Assembly (NCBI GenBank): GCA_030141605.1
Contig: JAQGDQ010000343.1
Location: 64,001-124,000, forward strand
DNA length: 60,000 nt
Direction of reading: 5' to 3'
Source: Tubiluchus corallicola
Lineage: Eukaryota > Priapulida > Priapulimorpha > Priapulimorphida > Tubiluchidae
The position numbers and the translations under genes were made by a program. The notes under the pieces were generated by a model. It made no database searches, was not told the origin of the DNA, and saw only the letters and a program-made list of their open reading frames with translations. Below, piece after piece: positions 1-30,916 of the stretch; positions within the stretch are counted from its first letter, which is position 1; each line of letters begins with the position of its first letter.

Positions 1-488
1 AACGTTGGACAAGAGCCATTTTAATGTAAGAGCCACTTGTTGGAAAGGATGGTGTCGGAAACGACCCGATTTCAACAATCCATGAAATAAACATGAAATA
101 ACGAACACTGACATAATTTCCTTTTCTACAGATGATTTAAAAAACAACAACTGTTTATTATACACATATGATCGCAAATTTGGCAAAAATAAAGCAAAGG
201 CAGTAAAACGAACAAACTCCATCATCTCGTCTGTTCAAACTAGAACAAAAACTCTCCACGCGCCAAATGCTCATGGCCAATCAGAAACTTTCTTGCTGTC
301 ACGTGCCTCGCGTTCGCGACAGATGCAGTCCACTTTGCAGTATTTATAGTAGTTCTGTTATTAAGCTAAATACTGGAATTGTTGGTTCAATATTTTCAAT
401 GTCACTTTGATCTTATATATTTGGATTTAATTCAACTAGGTTTTATTTCTAAATGTCATAGCGTGCTACCGAAAAAAGAACACCAGTT

Positions 489-493
489 TATAT

Positions 494-536
<43 letters not shown>

Positions 537-537
537 T
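489..537. repeat. (ATTT)n microsatellite
   Basis: About twelve perfect TTTA units. The rest of 1-765 shows no exon of the EGF-pentraxin gene that I can recognise. Confidence 0.9.
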
Positions 538-827
538 AATAAGTTGTTGCATTACTGGTCGCTGAGAAACAGGTGCAACCATCACATTAATGAATTAATA
601 AAACAATCACTCGTTGTTTGTTGACTATTAAGTTAAAATTAATAAAAGCGAAACGATGAAGATGTTTAACAGTATAATAAATGATAATGATTATGTTCTT
701 CGTGGAGTCGCGATATGATGCAGGGAAAGGGTCAACAAAAGGTTGGGAACCATTATTTTAGATAATCAATACTCATGAAATGATACCTTAAAACATTCAC
801 ATGTTCTGAAGACGATGAAATACTTAC

Positions 828-20337
<19,510 letters not shown>

Positions 20338-20445
20338 CAAATGTTCGTACCGCCAAACTCCTGAATCAATATCGATCTTTTTTGCTAATGGTTTCAATTG
20401 ATTGACACCCAAGTACTGCAAAGTCTTTGTTGTTCTCTTGCTCAC

Positions 20446-21184
20446 CCTTTCAAAAAACTTTTCTGGAATTCAAACATCACTTTTTAATATATTGTGTGGA
20501 GCAAGAACAAAAATGAATCACGGGCGGCATACATTCCTAATTTATTACAGAAAAAAGGATATTAGTATAAATACATACCAACGTGTGATTGATTTCAGAA
20601 GAATTATCCACTTTAACTTTTTCTATAATTTACTGTAAAGTTTCTGAGCTTCCTAATAAGCATTTAACTTTTTATATAGCCTAGATACAATTACCAAGCA
20701 TCACAGCTTTCTTTGCAGTTAGTTGTATGATTGAATATCTAGTCATCTGCGTCATATATACGTAGATCAAACATAATAGACTTGACAACATACCTAGGTA
20801 AATTTGAATGAGTAACTGTTTAATTCATAAGTTTTTGTGCTAACACCTAGCGCCAGTACGTTCTTCTCAATTGTGAATCTAGATGAAATCGATGTAACAT
20901 TTGTCTCTTGTCAAAAGATGTCTGAATCAAAACTTGGATCCCTGCTCATACATTGAAATATAAATGAAGAAGTTGCATATACAAGGTATTCATAAAAGTC
21001 TCGACACCCTATCGATTTTTACAATTTTCTTGCTCTGAAACTTTTGTTCATCTATGTCAATGTTGAATCCAAACGTCTATGCTGAGTTTAGAAATGAAGG
21101 TATTCCATTAGCCGTAATATTTTTCGTACACGAAAAGTCATTAATTGAGTTACACCAATTCATAAGGATATATTGAACCAATTT
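20446..21184. other. Upstream of the PAN-EGF-pentraxin gene; nothing recognised
   Basis: AT-rich sequence 5' of exon 1. I see no convincing TATA box, exon or repeat; the promoter of the minus-strand gene should lie here. Confidence 0.4.
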
Positions 21185-21640
21185 AAAATTACACTCCTGT
21201 TTAACATTATCAAATATATCTTCCGCTTCCACAATTTAAATTCTATTCATATTTTATCTTTAGTGCAACTTAAGATAATATGTTTATCAATATCATTAAT
21301 AGTATTGGTAGTACACTAATATCTTCCACTCTCATGACTTGAATTCTGTAAATGTTTTATTTTCTATGTAACTAAAAATTTACACATGTTCTGCATTAAT
21401 GGATCTATGCTCTGCTTCTATAGTTTAAATACTCTATTTGCTTTATTTTTAATGCAACATAAGATTATGCTTACCATGTGTAGTCAGGAATGGATCTACG
21501 TCTTGCTTCCACAATATAAATCTGTATATATTTTCTTTTTAATATAGTTTAAGATTATACACTCGTGTAACATTTATAGATCTATAACCTCCTTTCTGTC
21601 TTGAATCACCCTGTATGTATTTTATTTTTATGAATTCAGT
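21185..21640. repeat. Degenerate tandem repeat, about 85-98 bp period
   Basis: Five diverged copies of a unit with ATCTAYNNCTYGCTTCYANARTTTAAAT-like composition start near 21222, 21320, 21402, 21491 and 21575, each followed by a TTTATTTTTAATGCAAC-like block. An old minisatellite. Confidence 0.5.
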
Positions 21641-21976
21641 ATTATGAAAATCTATTTAATTACTTCAATCTGTTAGTTTTTTCATTTGTTGGCAAGCATT
21701 CGACAGTATCCCAGCGACCTTACTGTTGTTAATACGGATCCAAATAATGAGGTATATAGCAGCAGAACGTGATTTCATTAAAAACATTACAATTCGATCT
21801 TTACTCTTTGCTCTATCATAGTGACCATTCACTTCTAAATCATGCTTTATTTGTTCTATCCTTAGTAGGGGTGAGCATCGAACGTTCGAATCGAATTCGT
21901 ACCTAAAGTTATAGATTCGAATAATTCAATCACATACGTTCTTTATCATTAAATCGATTAAAACGTCATGCAATTA

Positions 21977-22398
21977 CCGTATTTTCCCATGTATAAGAGA
22001 CCCTTGTGTATAAGAGACCCCTTCAATTTTTAGGCAAAAATTCTGGAAAAAAGTTTTTTGGGAATGAATAACTTTATTCATTATAGAAATCATTAAATTC
22101 CTCGTCACTCTCATCAAAAATATCAACTGGAGTCAGACCTTCAGCAATTCCAGCCAGTTCATCATCAGAGGAGTCACTCTGCTCAAAAATGGCATTGTCC
22201 TCTGTGCCGTCCATGGCATTGGAGATGCCACACTTCTTGAAAGATTTAATAATGACCTCTGGCTTTACACCATTCCATGCCTTGAGGACCCAGCTGCAGA
22301 CGTCTCCAAGGGTTGGCTTACTCTTGTATAAGAGACCCTTTTTTGCTCAGAAAATTCTGAGCAAAAAAGGGGGTCTCTTATACATGGGAAAATACGGT
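21977..22398 (-). mobile_element. Nested pogo-like element, internally deleted
   Basis: Both ends carry CCGTATTTTCCCATGTATAA (extending to AGAGACCC) as near-perfect inverted repeats flanked by TA. This is the layout of Tc1/mariner-superfamily pogo elements. It contains the 3' end of a transposase gene on the minus strand and lies inside the hAT element, so it is the younger insertion. Confidence 0.85.
22074..22319 (-). pseudogene. C-terminal fragment of a pogo/tigger-like DDE transposase
   Basis: The minus strand reads KPTLGDVCSWVLKAW, then IIKSFKKCGISNAMDGTEDN, then an acidic C-terminus ending at a stop overlapping GAATAAAG. The F-K-K-C-G-I-S-N-x-x-D-G-T-E-D block is characteristic of the end of pogo-family transposases. 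Only about 80 residues remain and there is no catalytic domain. Confidence 0.75.
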
Positions 22399-23221
22399 AG
22401 CTACCATGCGGCGAACTTCATGACCTTAATATAGTATTTCTAGGGAGTCAAAAATTATTTTTTAGTTGTTTTCAATTATACAAGAAGTTGTACATGTGTA
22501 TTTGTATTATTGTACTTTGATGGTGAAATAAACTGAATTTGAATTTGAATCTATTGATCATCGCAAACAACTGGTTCTTGTAAATCTTTTGATTGGTTCA
22601 GAATTGGTTTTTAAACTAGCTCTTATTTCGTATATTTATCGTTACAGGTTGGTCCACAGACGTCTATGAGCAAACTTCACTGTCACTGTTATCACATGAG
22701 CAGTTTTGCAGGTGCTGTCAGACTTCTCATAGCCGCACCGAACAAAATTAACCCCATAATCTTACTTTTTCATTCTTTATTTTACATTTCATTGTAGCTT
22801 AACAAGGTCCCCTTCTTAGCTACCATGCGGCAAACTTCAACACCTTAAAGTAGTATTTCTAGGGAGTCTGAAATTATTTTATTTTTTTGCTGTTTTCAAT
22901 TATATAAGAAGTTGTACATGTATATTTGTATTATTGTAGTTTGCTGGCGAAATAAACTGAATTTGAAATAATTAAGCTGTGATTTCTGTACACAATTTTT
23001 AAACAAATTATCAGTGGTTTTACTGCAGAGCAAAATCGAGCAATACGCATTATCTTTGTAAGAGCACTTTTTATTTGTGGTTCGAAGACTTGTTCGAAAA
23101 TTTTTCAAACTCGATTCGATTTCGAAATACCGAAATTCGGTTCGATTCGAATCCGAAATACTGAAATTCGGTTCGATTCGAATTCGCTTTATGGTAGAGA
23201 ATGGTCAGCCCTAATCCTTAG

Positions 23222-23980
23222 CTGATTCAATGTATGTTTTTTATTCTTAACCTTTTCTTTTTTACTATCAAATTACTCTAATAAGCTTTGCTTTCAGTAT
23301 GATTTGCGTCACCTTGGCATGTTGTGAATAAGATTTTAAATTATCATTAAACGTTATAGACCGACAGACCAAATTCTTCAGCCTCTGGCAATAATCTTGC
23401 TCAAAATATGTATTTCTTATGACGATTTATTAATTATGTACTAGCAAAGGCCCGCAAAAAAATTTTGCGTATGAATACACTTATAATCAAAAAAACGCGA
23501 ACATCCCACATCCTCCCGATGGGCGCGATTCGAAAAATAAAACTGCAATGGCAAATCTGTGGGTGCAAATGGTGCCGTCGTTGGAGCTGTAGCCTCGACG
23601 GTTTTACATTAATATATACGATTGTGACGAAGTAAAATAAACTTCAATTTTGAACTGTCCTGACTACATTTATCACTTACCATACATTCAGTAAGTGAGA
23701 ACAGAGGATAGAACGTATTTAAAGTCTCTTACTTATTTACAGTATAATAAATATAATAACAACAAAACCGAATAGATGCTTCAACAAAATTTCAGCTGTA
23801 TGCATCGATGTTTTTCAAAGTAATTTTTCAATGCTAATTTTGCTAACATTACGAAGATAAGATGTCAGTAATTAAAGCTTTTGAACAGGCGGGAATGCCA
23901 GTAAATGATTCAGTCGGTTTGAATTGCTTAAGTAGGACCTGTTAAACTATGTTAAAAGCATTAGATTGTGATGGATAATT
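23222..23980. other. No gene seen
   Basis: AT-rich, no coding exon or structured repeat recognised. A GCAAAGGCCCGC segment near 23445 looks slightly GC-rich without further support. Confidence 0.3.
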
Positions 23981-23989
23981 ATGTTGATG

Positions 23990-24245
23990 AATGCTGGCAT
24001 GAAGCCAGTTAAGGAGTGGCGTCACGTGAGTAAGTGATTCAGAATCGAGGCGTCGAAGCTCGACGCACAATATATAAATTTGTGATGCGCCCAGCTCAAG
24101 AGATGGGATTGAACCAGGGAGCTGGATGGGAGCAAGTTAGATCAGGGGCTTGGCATTACTGTCTATTATATTTATTGTGTTTGATGTTCAATAAACGTGT
24201 AGTTTTATAATCAGACTCTTCATAGTTTTGCCATCCCTAAAACAT
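23990..24245 (+). mobile_element. Diverged copy of the LTR-like family
   Basis: It shares the order GCCAGTTAAGGAGTGGCGTCACGTGA, TATATAAAT, GGCATTACTGTC, AATAAACGTGTAGTTT and TTGCCATCCCTAA with the copies at 15226 and 40646, at lower identity. The TATA-then-AATAAA order is LTR-like. Confidence 0.4.
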
Positions 24246-24824
24246 CAATAATCAGCTGTACACAACCAATACAACGAACTATTTTTACTCTTATGTTTAT
24301 GTTCCATCATAATCTGGCATTGTTTAAGAAATAAATTTTTTCACAGTTTCGTTGCACGCATGCGCATTTTCTGTAGGTCAAAGGTTAAGTGGGCCACAGC
24401 AACGCGTCTTAACTACATCTGTCACGTGGCTTGTAGGTAAAACATCTGCCGCATCTGTTCAGTAACTTCAGTTGTTTTACGTGGACTTTACTTAACTACG
24501 CATTGGTCTGTGCGTAGTGGAATATTTGCAGGATATGCTATCTTGACGGATAAAAATTAATCTAAATTGCTTTTATACCAATTTGTTTAATGAATTTATT
24601 GTATGATCCGTATTTATGCCTTCAATCTTTCATATTCTTTGAATACATAATTATGTATGTAGGTATATGTATGAATTTCGTTATATTTGTGAAAGCATTA
24701 ATAGCGAATATGCATTACGACTATCCTGAATTAGATTTTAATTAACTATCAAACTTAATTACTGACTGTTGTTGCAAATGTCATTAGATGCTTTGTGTTG
24801 AACATAACAGACAGTAACATATAG

Positions 24825-24960
24825 CAAGACGGTGTAGCCTAGTGTTAACACGCCTGGTTTCGTGAGTTCGATACTGCTGCTGGGTAATACCAAAGATTTT
24901 AAGTACAGCACCTGCTGCTGCCCTCCTGGCGCGAAATATTTCGGGTAGAAGTTACGTAAT
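24825..24960 (+). mobile_element. Possible tRNA-derived SINE fragment
   Basis: TAGCCTAGTGTTAAC resembles an A box, and GAGTTCGATACT 20-30 bp later resembles a B box of RNA polymerase III promoters. No folded tRNA is evident. Confidence 0.3.
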
Positions 24961-25039
24961 AATAAAATGATATGTTGACGTATAATCATGGCAAGTTTGT
25001 ACTGTCTTTGTTGAAGTTGAAGCCAATTTTAAGTAAAGA

Positions 25040-25400
25040 TTGTTGATGTTGTTGTTGCTGCTGCTGCTGCTGCTGCTGTGGTCATAGTGGCATTGTTGCT
25101 GTCGCTTCTGCTGCTGAGGCAGTGGCGTTGTTGTTGCTGCTGTTACTGCTATCGCTGTTGCTGTTGTTGTTACTGTCCCTGTTGCTGCTGTGGCGGTGTT
25201 GTTGCTGCTGTTGCTGCTGCTGCTGTGGCCATAGTGGCGTTGTTGCTGTTGTTTCTGCTGCTGAGGCTGTGGCGGCGTTGTTGCTGCTGTTACTGTTGTC
25301 GCTGTTGCTGTTGTTGTTACTGTCGCTGCTGCTGCTGTGGCGGTGTGGTTGCTGCTACTGTCGCTGTCGCTGTCGCTGTCGTCGTTGTTGTTGTTGTTGT
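25040..25400. repeat. (GTTGCTGCTG)-like trinucleotide-rich array
   Basis: An irregular GCT/GTT/GCTGTG array with internal higher-order duplication: GTGGCGTTGTTGCTG recurs near 25122 and 25222. It gives Leu/Cys/Ala-rich spurious frames. Confidence 0.9.
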
Positions 25401-25764
25401 AGAATAAACGTGCACGTAGGAGTAGCTTGATCGAATAGGGTAGAAAGAATATGCTTTTACGGGATCACGAAGCAAATCTCTCAAAACTAAAATGGTATTT
25501 TTGATATAGAATAATATCATTGTGTCATTTTTAAAAATCATAATTTACCTAAAAAACAGCGAGATGGAGTTTTTAAGACCAGATGTATGTTCAGATCATA
25601 TCAGTTTTTATTCTTGTTGGCAAACTATAAATATTACACTGATTGAAACTTCACGTGTTTTAACTGAATATATGTACTTTTATGGAGAAAACCGAAAAAA
25701 ACTTAGTCAATTACTCAACCACCCAGTCAAATAAATCAGTTAAGCAGGCAATGAATAATTCTTT

Positions 25765-25806
25765 CGATTAGTCAATCAATCAATCAATGTGTTAATCAAT
25801 CAATCA

Positions 25807-25840
<34 letters not shown>

Positions 25841-26170
25841 GTGTTAATCAATCAATCAAACAATTAGTAAATCAATTAATCTGTCGATCAATCAATCAGT
25901 CAATTAATCTGTCGATCAATCAATCAGTCAATTAATCTGTCATTCAATCAATCAAGGAAGCTAGCAAGCAATTAATCAACAAGTCAGTTAATCCAGTCAA
26001 ATAAATCAATTAAGCAGGCAATGAATAATTCTTTCGATTAGTCAATCAATCAATCAGTCAAACAATCATTCAAACAGTCAATCAATCAATCAACCAACCA
26101 ATTGGACAATCAATCAGTCAATCATTCAGTCAATCAATTAGTCAATCAATCAATCTGTCAATCAATCAAT
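25765..26170. repeat. (AATC)n tetranucleotide array
   Basis: CAAT/CAGT repeats with a larger duplication: CAGTTAAGCAGGCAATGAAT occurs near 25737 and, as CAATTAAGCAGGCAATGAAT, near 26006. Confidence 0.9.
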
Positions 26171-26179
26171 TGACCATAT

Positions 26180-28896
26180 AGTAGCTCCTGCGCAAACAGA
26201 TATTTTATTCAGCAAAAGTGCTTCACGCTTATGTTATAACATTCTAAAAGATTATAAATATTTACATCCAAATTTATATAGCTTGCACAAGTTATATGTG
26301 AGTAGAACTTCTAGCACTATTGCTGCGACTTTTGTCTGACTCACTGCACGTAAGAGTGCGTTTTAAATTGACCAATAACATCTCACTACGTCATATGGAG
26401 TCAGCTGTAAACTGAGATGTAGTTTCACTAAAAATAAACTTCAATACTAAAAATTTGGCAAAAATCAACTGCTACTCCTGAAGCGTTTGAGTGGAAGATC
26501 ATAGTTTTCTTTGTGTGCTTCTAGTATTTTCCAACCTGAAATGTTAAAATATGAGGTATAAATTAATGGCGTGATTATAAAACCACTATTGTAAAATCAT
26601 ACAGCCTAGCTGATTAGAGTTTAAATTAGTCAAACTTATTAATAAATAGTGTAGCGCAGGCCTACTCTACGCAACCTCTATCTTGTGTTCTAAAGTAAAA
26701 AAATAACATTTGGATCAAGAAAAGAATTATGGCATTGGATACCAACTAATGTTAATGTTACATGTCAGCGCTAAAAATACCATTGGTTTAAACCCATATC
26801 TTCCGAAGTACTTTTCTACAAATATTTCGACTCTTATTTGCCAGATTCACAAACCCTTTGCTTTCAATCAATCAGGTTTCGGTTTCAGGTGATTCTACAT
26901 GTACACTGGTTTCGGAAGGTTATAAAGAGACAACACCTGCTGTACTTTGGAGCTACAGTGGTAATCAGATTGAGCAAAAAGTGGTTCGTCTTCGTATATT
27001 GTGTGCTTTCCTTTGACCAAGCCTAGAGTGTTCCGGCTACCAGCTATATGAGGAGCTAGGTACTAGTTTCTTTTGGTGTAATTCTCTTTTATGCTTTTCT
27101 ACAATTTTGTACAGAATCCTGTCTCGATTAGTTCAGGCATTGCAAACAACCTAAAATTCTTTCAACCCGGAAGTTGACAAACAAACAATTATAACTAACG
27201 ATGTTATTCTATTTTGCAAGACTGCATTGCTTGCGAATTCTGTCCAATGACTTTGCTCAGAAAATTCGTTTTGAATATTCTTCTTCAAATTTCTGCAAGG
27301 CAACAAAACAATTAGTCTAAATACTGAACTTAAAAGATCTTGTTTCAGTGCCCAGTTTCGCAAGTTAGTCAACTTAGCGAGTGTCGTTATTATCAGCTTA
27401 GTGCCTGTAATAGCAATGTCGCTAAATTTCGCGGACGTTTGTGAAATCTCAGGCATTAGATTCAGATTATGTGTAAAACTTCAGCAGGCCAAAGCCGCCA
27501 AACAGTGCAGACTAGAGCCATGTACAGGAAAACTTGTCAAATTAGATGACAGAACAACCAAAACGTGTTATATGATAATTCAGATGTAAGAACGTGGTCA
27601 CAAACAGTGTTTGCTTGAGTAAAATTAGGCCTATTGATCGAAACTAGTGTGGCAGGATTGGATTAAATAAGCCGTGGGCCTCATTTCGAGGCGAGGTAGT
27701 AAAAGAAACGTTCAAGTATGTCAAGTCGTTCTCTGTTTAAAATTTTGTTAGCCAAATTCTTATTAGCAATTAAATATGAAAAGATGGAAGTCTAATTTCA
27801 TCATCATTCGTCACATCATTACAATTTTATTAACTTCGTCTGGTAATTAATTTTTGGCATACTTGATTAGCGCAAATTATTTTGTTTATTTCAGGTAAAA
27901 CGAAGTCAGGTCGTAAATGATATGATGTCATTCAGTCATGCAAGTCATGGTGTAATAGTGATAATGGTTTATGACTTATGATTACAAAGCCATTTTGGGC
28001 AACTATCTAATAGACAATTTGACCCATATAAGTAGCACCTGTCGGGCACGTATAAGCTGTTATACCCTTTTGAGGATCACTATGATATTTTCTTGTACAG
28101 GCGTCTAGAAGTAAATTACTGTAACGTTTGTATTCAAAATATTTGAAGTATTTATGTGTAGTGTGTACGTGTAAATGGTTGTGGTCGTAGAAAAAGAACG
28201 GGATAAATATTGGAACTAGAAATCTTCAGTTCGAAGAATCCTGCTCTTGAATTTTCATATGTTGCTCAGATTCAGCGTAGAAAGATATTTAATTAGAAAA
28301 CATTTCCCAAACAATTCCCGGGAATTTTGACAATAAAGAAAGCTTCAAATAAATTGTAGTCAGAGATATTTTCGGTAATTTTTTTTTTGCTTTATTCTAC
28401 GCAGTTGCAGTATGTGCTATTGCTGTTGCTCAACAATGAGGCGTCTGAAATCTTAGCCTAACAATTCACAATGATAATGGAGTTTGGAGATTCTGATGTA
28501 ATTCGTGTATTTAACTATTTACCCGCCAGAACCACCAAAACTGTAAAAGTTCTTACTTTATTCTGATTACTTACAAGCAAAGTCGCTTTAAGAAGACCCG
28601 CCGAGAAACATTAAAAAGAAGCTTATTAAAATCTTGTAGTAACCCTAAAGTTAAATTACACTACATTAAGTTAAACATTGAAGTTTGACCTTATTTAAAT
28701 CCATTAAATCTTATAAAGCATAATCTATTGGATATCATAATCATTTCTATTTTATTTTATTTTGTTTTGTTTTTTATTTGTGCTTTGTTTAGAGACGTGA
28801 AAATAGATAACCGACTACTACTTGCTTTAAACTCTTTAATCATTTTCAGGTGCTTAAAATTAATCAAACAATTCCATCCATGTAATTTCTGTAATA
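26180..28896. other. No gene seen
   Basis: Several short frames but none with recognisable domains, good splice context or composition bias. I see no gene, RNA or repeat worth naming. Confidence 0.35.
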
Positions 28897-29989
28897 CAGC
28901 AGGTGCCGCTTAAACACGTTGGGACCGACGTGTTGTGACCCAATTAACCGACTGAACCTATTAACCGATGGGTGCAGTATGACAAGTATAGAAGTATGAG
29001 TCATCAGCTTTCTATGCACTGCAAAGGTTTTTAATGAATTTTTGAAATGAAGTAATGCCTAAATTCCATTGTGCAGTTAGAAATTAAAAAAAATCTGTTG
29101 TTGTGCGTGACTAAAACAGTTCAGAATTGTCTGTTGACTTACATTGTGCTTATTTGCTGTACAATGTTTACTCTTGTAAGTCACAAGGAATACCAGCTGA
29201 TTACTGTACTGCATCTTTGATTGTTAACTCATTAAACCTGTAAACGTGATTTGCAACGAGAGCATCTGTTGCAGGTACAAATGTTTTGGTCCATTACCTC
29301 TTCCCAAGGTAGTATATGCTTTGGAAGCCACAATATATTAGACTGTAGTTCAACAAGCTAGACTACTTTTTCTACTCTGACATTGTATAGGTTTGTTATG
29401 TACAAACGTCTCTGTTACATTTAAAATTTGACTTATAATTATACTGCTACCTTTTACTGACATTCTGGCTTTTTCTCCACTCAATATTGGACCAACAATG
29501 TAAGTATGCATTTTAGCTTTTTAGTGTAACATAGATATGGGAACGCAATTTTGGTTTGAGCGTCTACATTACATCATCAAAAGGAAACCACTAGGCAAGT
29601 GATTAAATGTCTATCTTCCCAAAATTCTTTGGGTAACAATGGGCGAGCGGGTAACAGATTCAAAGCAAAACCACTACGTTAGTGTATTAGCGCATGATAA
29701 ACGTACCTGCTTACAAACAAAACGGCACTTAACATGATTGTTACTGCATACATAATCCACAAAAGGGAAGTAAAGATGACATAAAAGTAGGAAAGGCTCT
29801 TTGGGTACATACAAAAGTCTTATTTTAAGTACGTGAAGGAAAAATATTGAGTCAATTATGCAGAATTATTTAAGTCAGTTACCTATAGTTTTTGTGTATA
29901 TTTGAATAAAAGCAGCCCGTACCAGGCGTTTTTGAGTCAGTTAAGCAATTGAGTGTATTAACCGTGAGTCTATTAGGCGGCGACTACTG
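28897..29989. mobile_element. Candidate DNA element with imperfect TIRs
   Basis: The left end CAGCAGGTGCCGCTTAA and the inverse of the right end, CAGTAGTCGCCGCCTAA, agree at 13 of 17 positions. Both are followed by ACCG/TTAACC-rich subterminal sequence. Target duplication is unclear and no transposase is visible. Confidence 0.35.
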
Positions 29990-30596
29990 CACTGTATTTT
30001 ACAAAATATTTCTTCCATTTTCAAGTATTTTCTGATGCGCTGGAATATTGTCCCTTCAAGAATTTGTATTTTTGTTTACTAACCTGGGTCGCTTTACGTC
30101 GTTCGGTGCCAGTGTATTCCGGAACTGGTCTGCCAAAGTGAAATATCCTGTCTTTGTAAACTGAAATTTGAAAGAATGGTGCAACAGATCATGCAATCCG
30201 CCTCTTTGTCATTAATGAATGCAATTTCAAGTCGTGATCGACTCATATTTTTTGGCATCTTTCAAGAGTTCTTCAATTCATTGCCATGTTTGTACTTGCA
30301 AACTATTTTTATAGATACGTACATCATTAACTACTCTATTACTATGTCACCTACATACGTCACGTGAAATTTAATAAGAAGCCCCTGTTTGCAACACTGT
30401 GGTTTGCAATTGTGTAAGGTGAGAAAAATGAAGAAGAAATGCAAGAAATGCAATGCCTTTTAGTCAGTGTGTAACACACACATTTTGCTCTCAATTAACT
30501 GAATTACTGTCCAATAACTGATCATATTGATTTAAACATGGTTGTAATCTGGATTAATTTGATTAATCTATAAATCACCCATCACTATTGACAACT

Positions 30597-30665
30597 ACAG
30601 TCAACCTCGCTTATAAGGGACACTCACTATTAATATTTCGATATCACGGTTAATATTTTACGGCA
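30597..30665. mobile_element. End fragment of the MITE family present at 56440
   Basis: CAGTCAACCTCGCTTATAAG followed by GGACACT resembles the termini of the element at 56440-56913. Only one end is recognisable here, just upstream of the LMBRD1 gene. Confidence 0.45.
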
Positions 30666-30916
30666 ATTTTTTAGTGTTTTAGTCACATATTTTGCTAATA
30701 GCTGGTATATTGCGGATATTTGATTTGAGTTTCATCTCCTGATTTGCAATTTTGATCAAACTTTTTTTTATTTTTTAGATTCAGTAGGTTGAAACAACGG
30801 TGTAGTGCCATGCGCAACTCTGGCTTTGAGTTCTGCATGTGAAAAAGAGAAAATTGAACTACCGAAAGCATTCGCTGCTGCCATCTGTCTGCCCGCCGTC
30901 GTAAAATAAAACCATA

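Larger units (their letters stand above)
21866..23213. mobile_element. hAT-type non-autonomous element with 8-bp TSD
   Basis: The 1348-bp element starts TAGGGGTGAGCATCGAAC and ends with the inverse of TAGGGCTGACCATTC. It is flanked by ATCCTTAG at 21858-21865 and 23214-23221. Subterminal regions are rich in TTCGATTCGAATTCG motifs on both sides. A direct repeat of about 145 bp (22400-22545 and 22820-22965) lies inside. A pogo-like element is nested within it. Confidence 0.88.
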
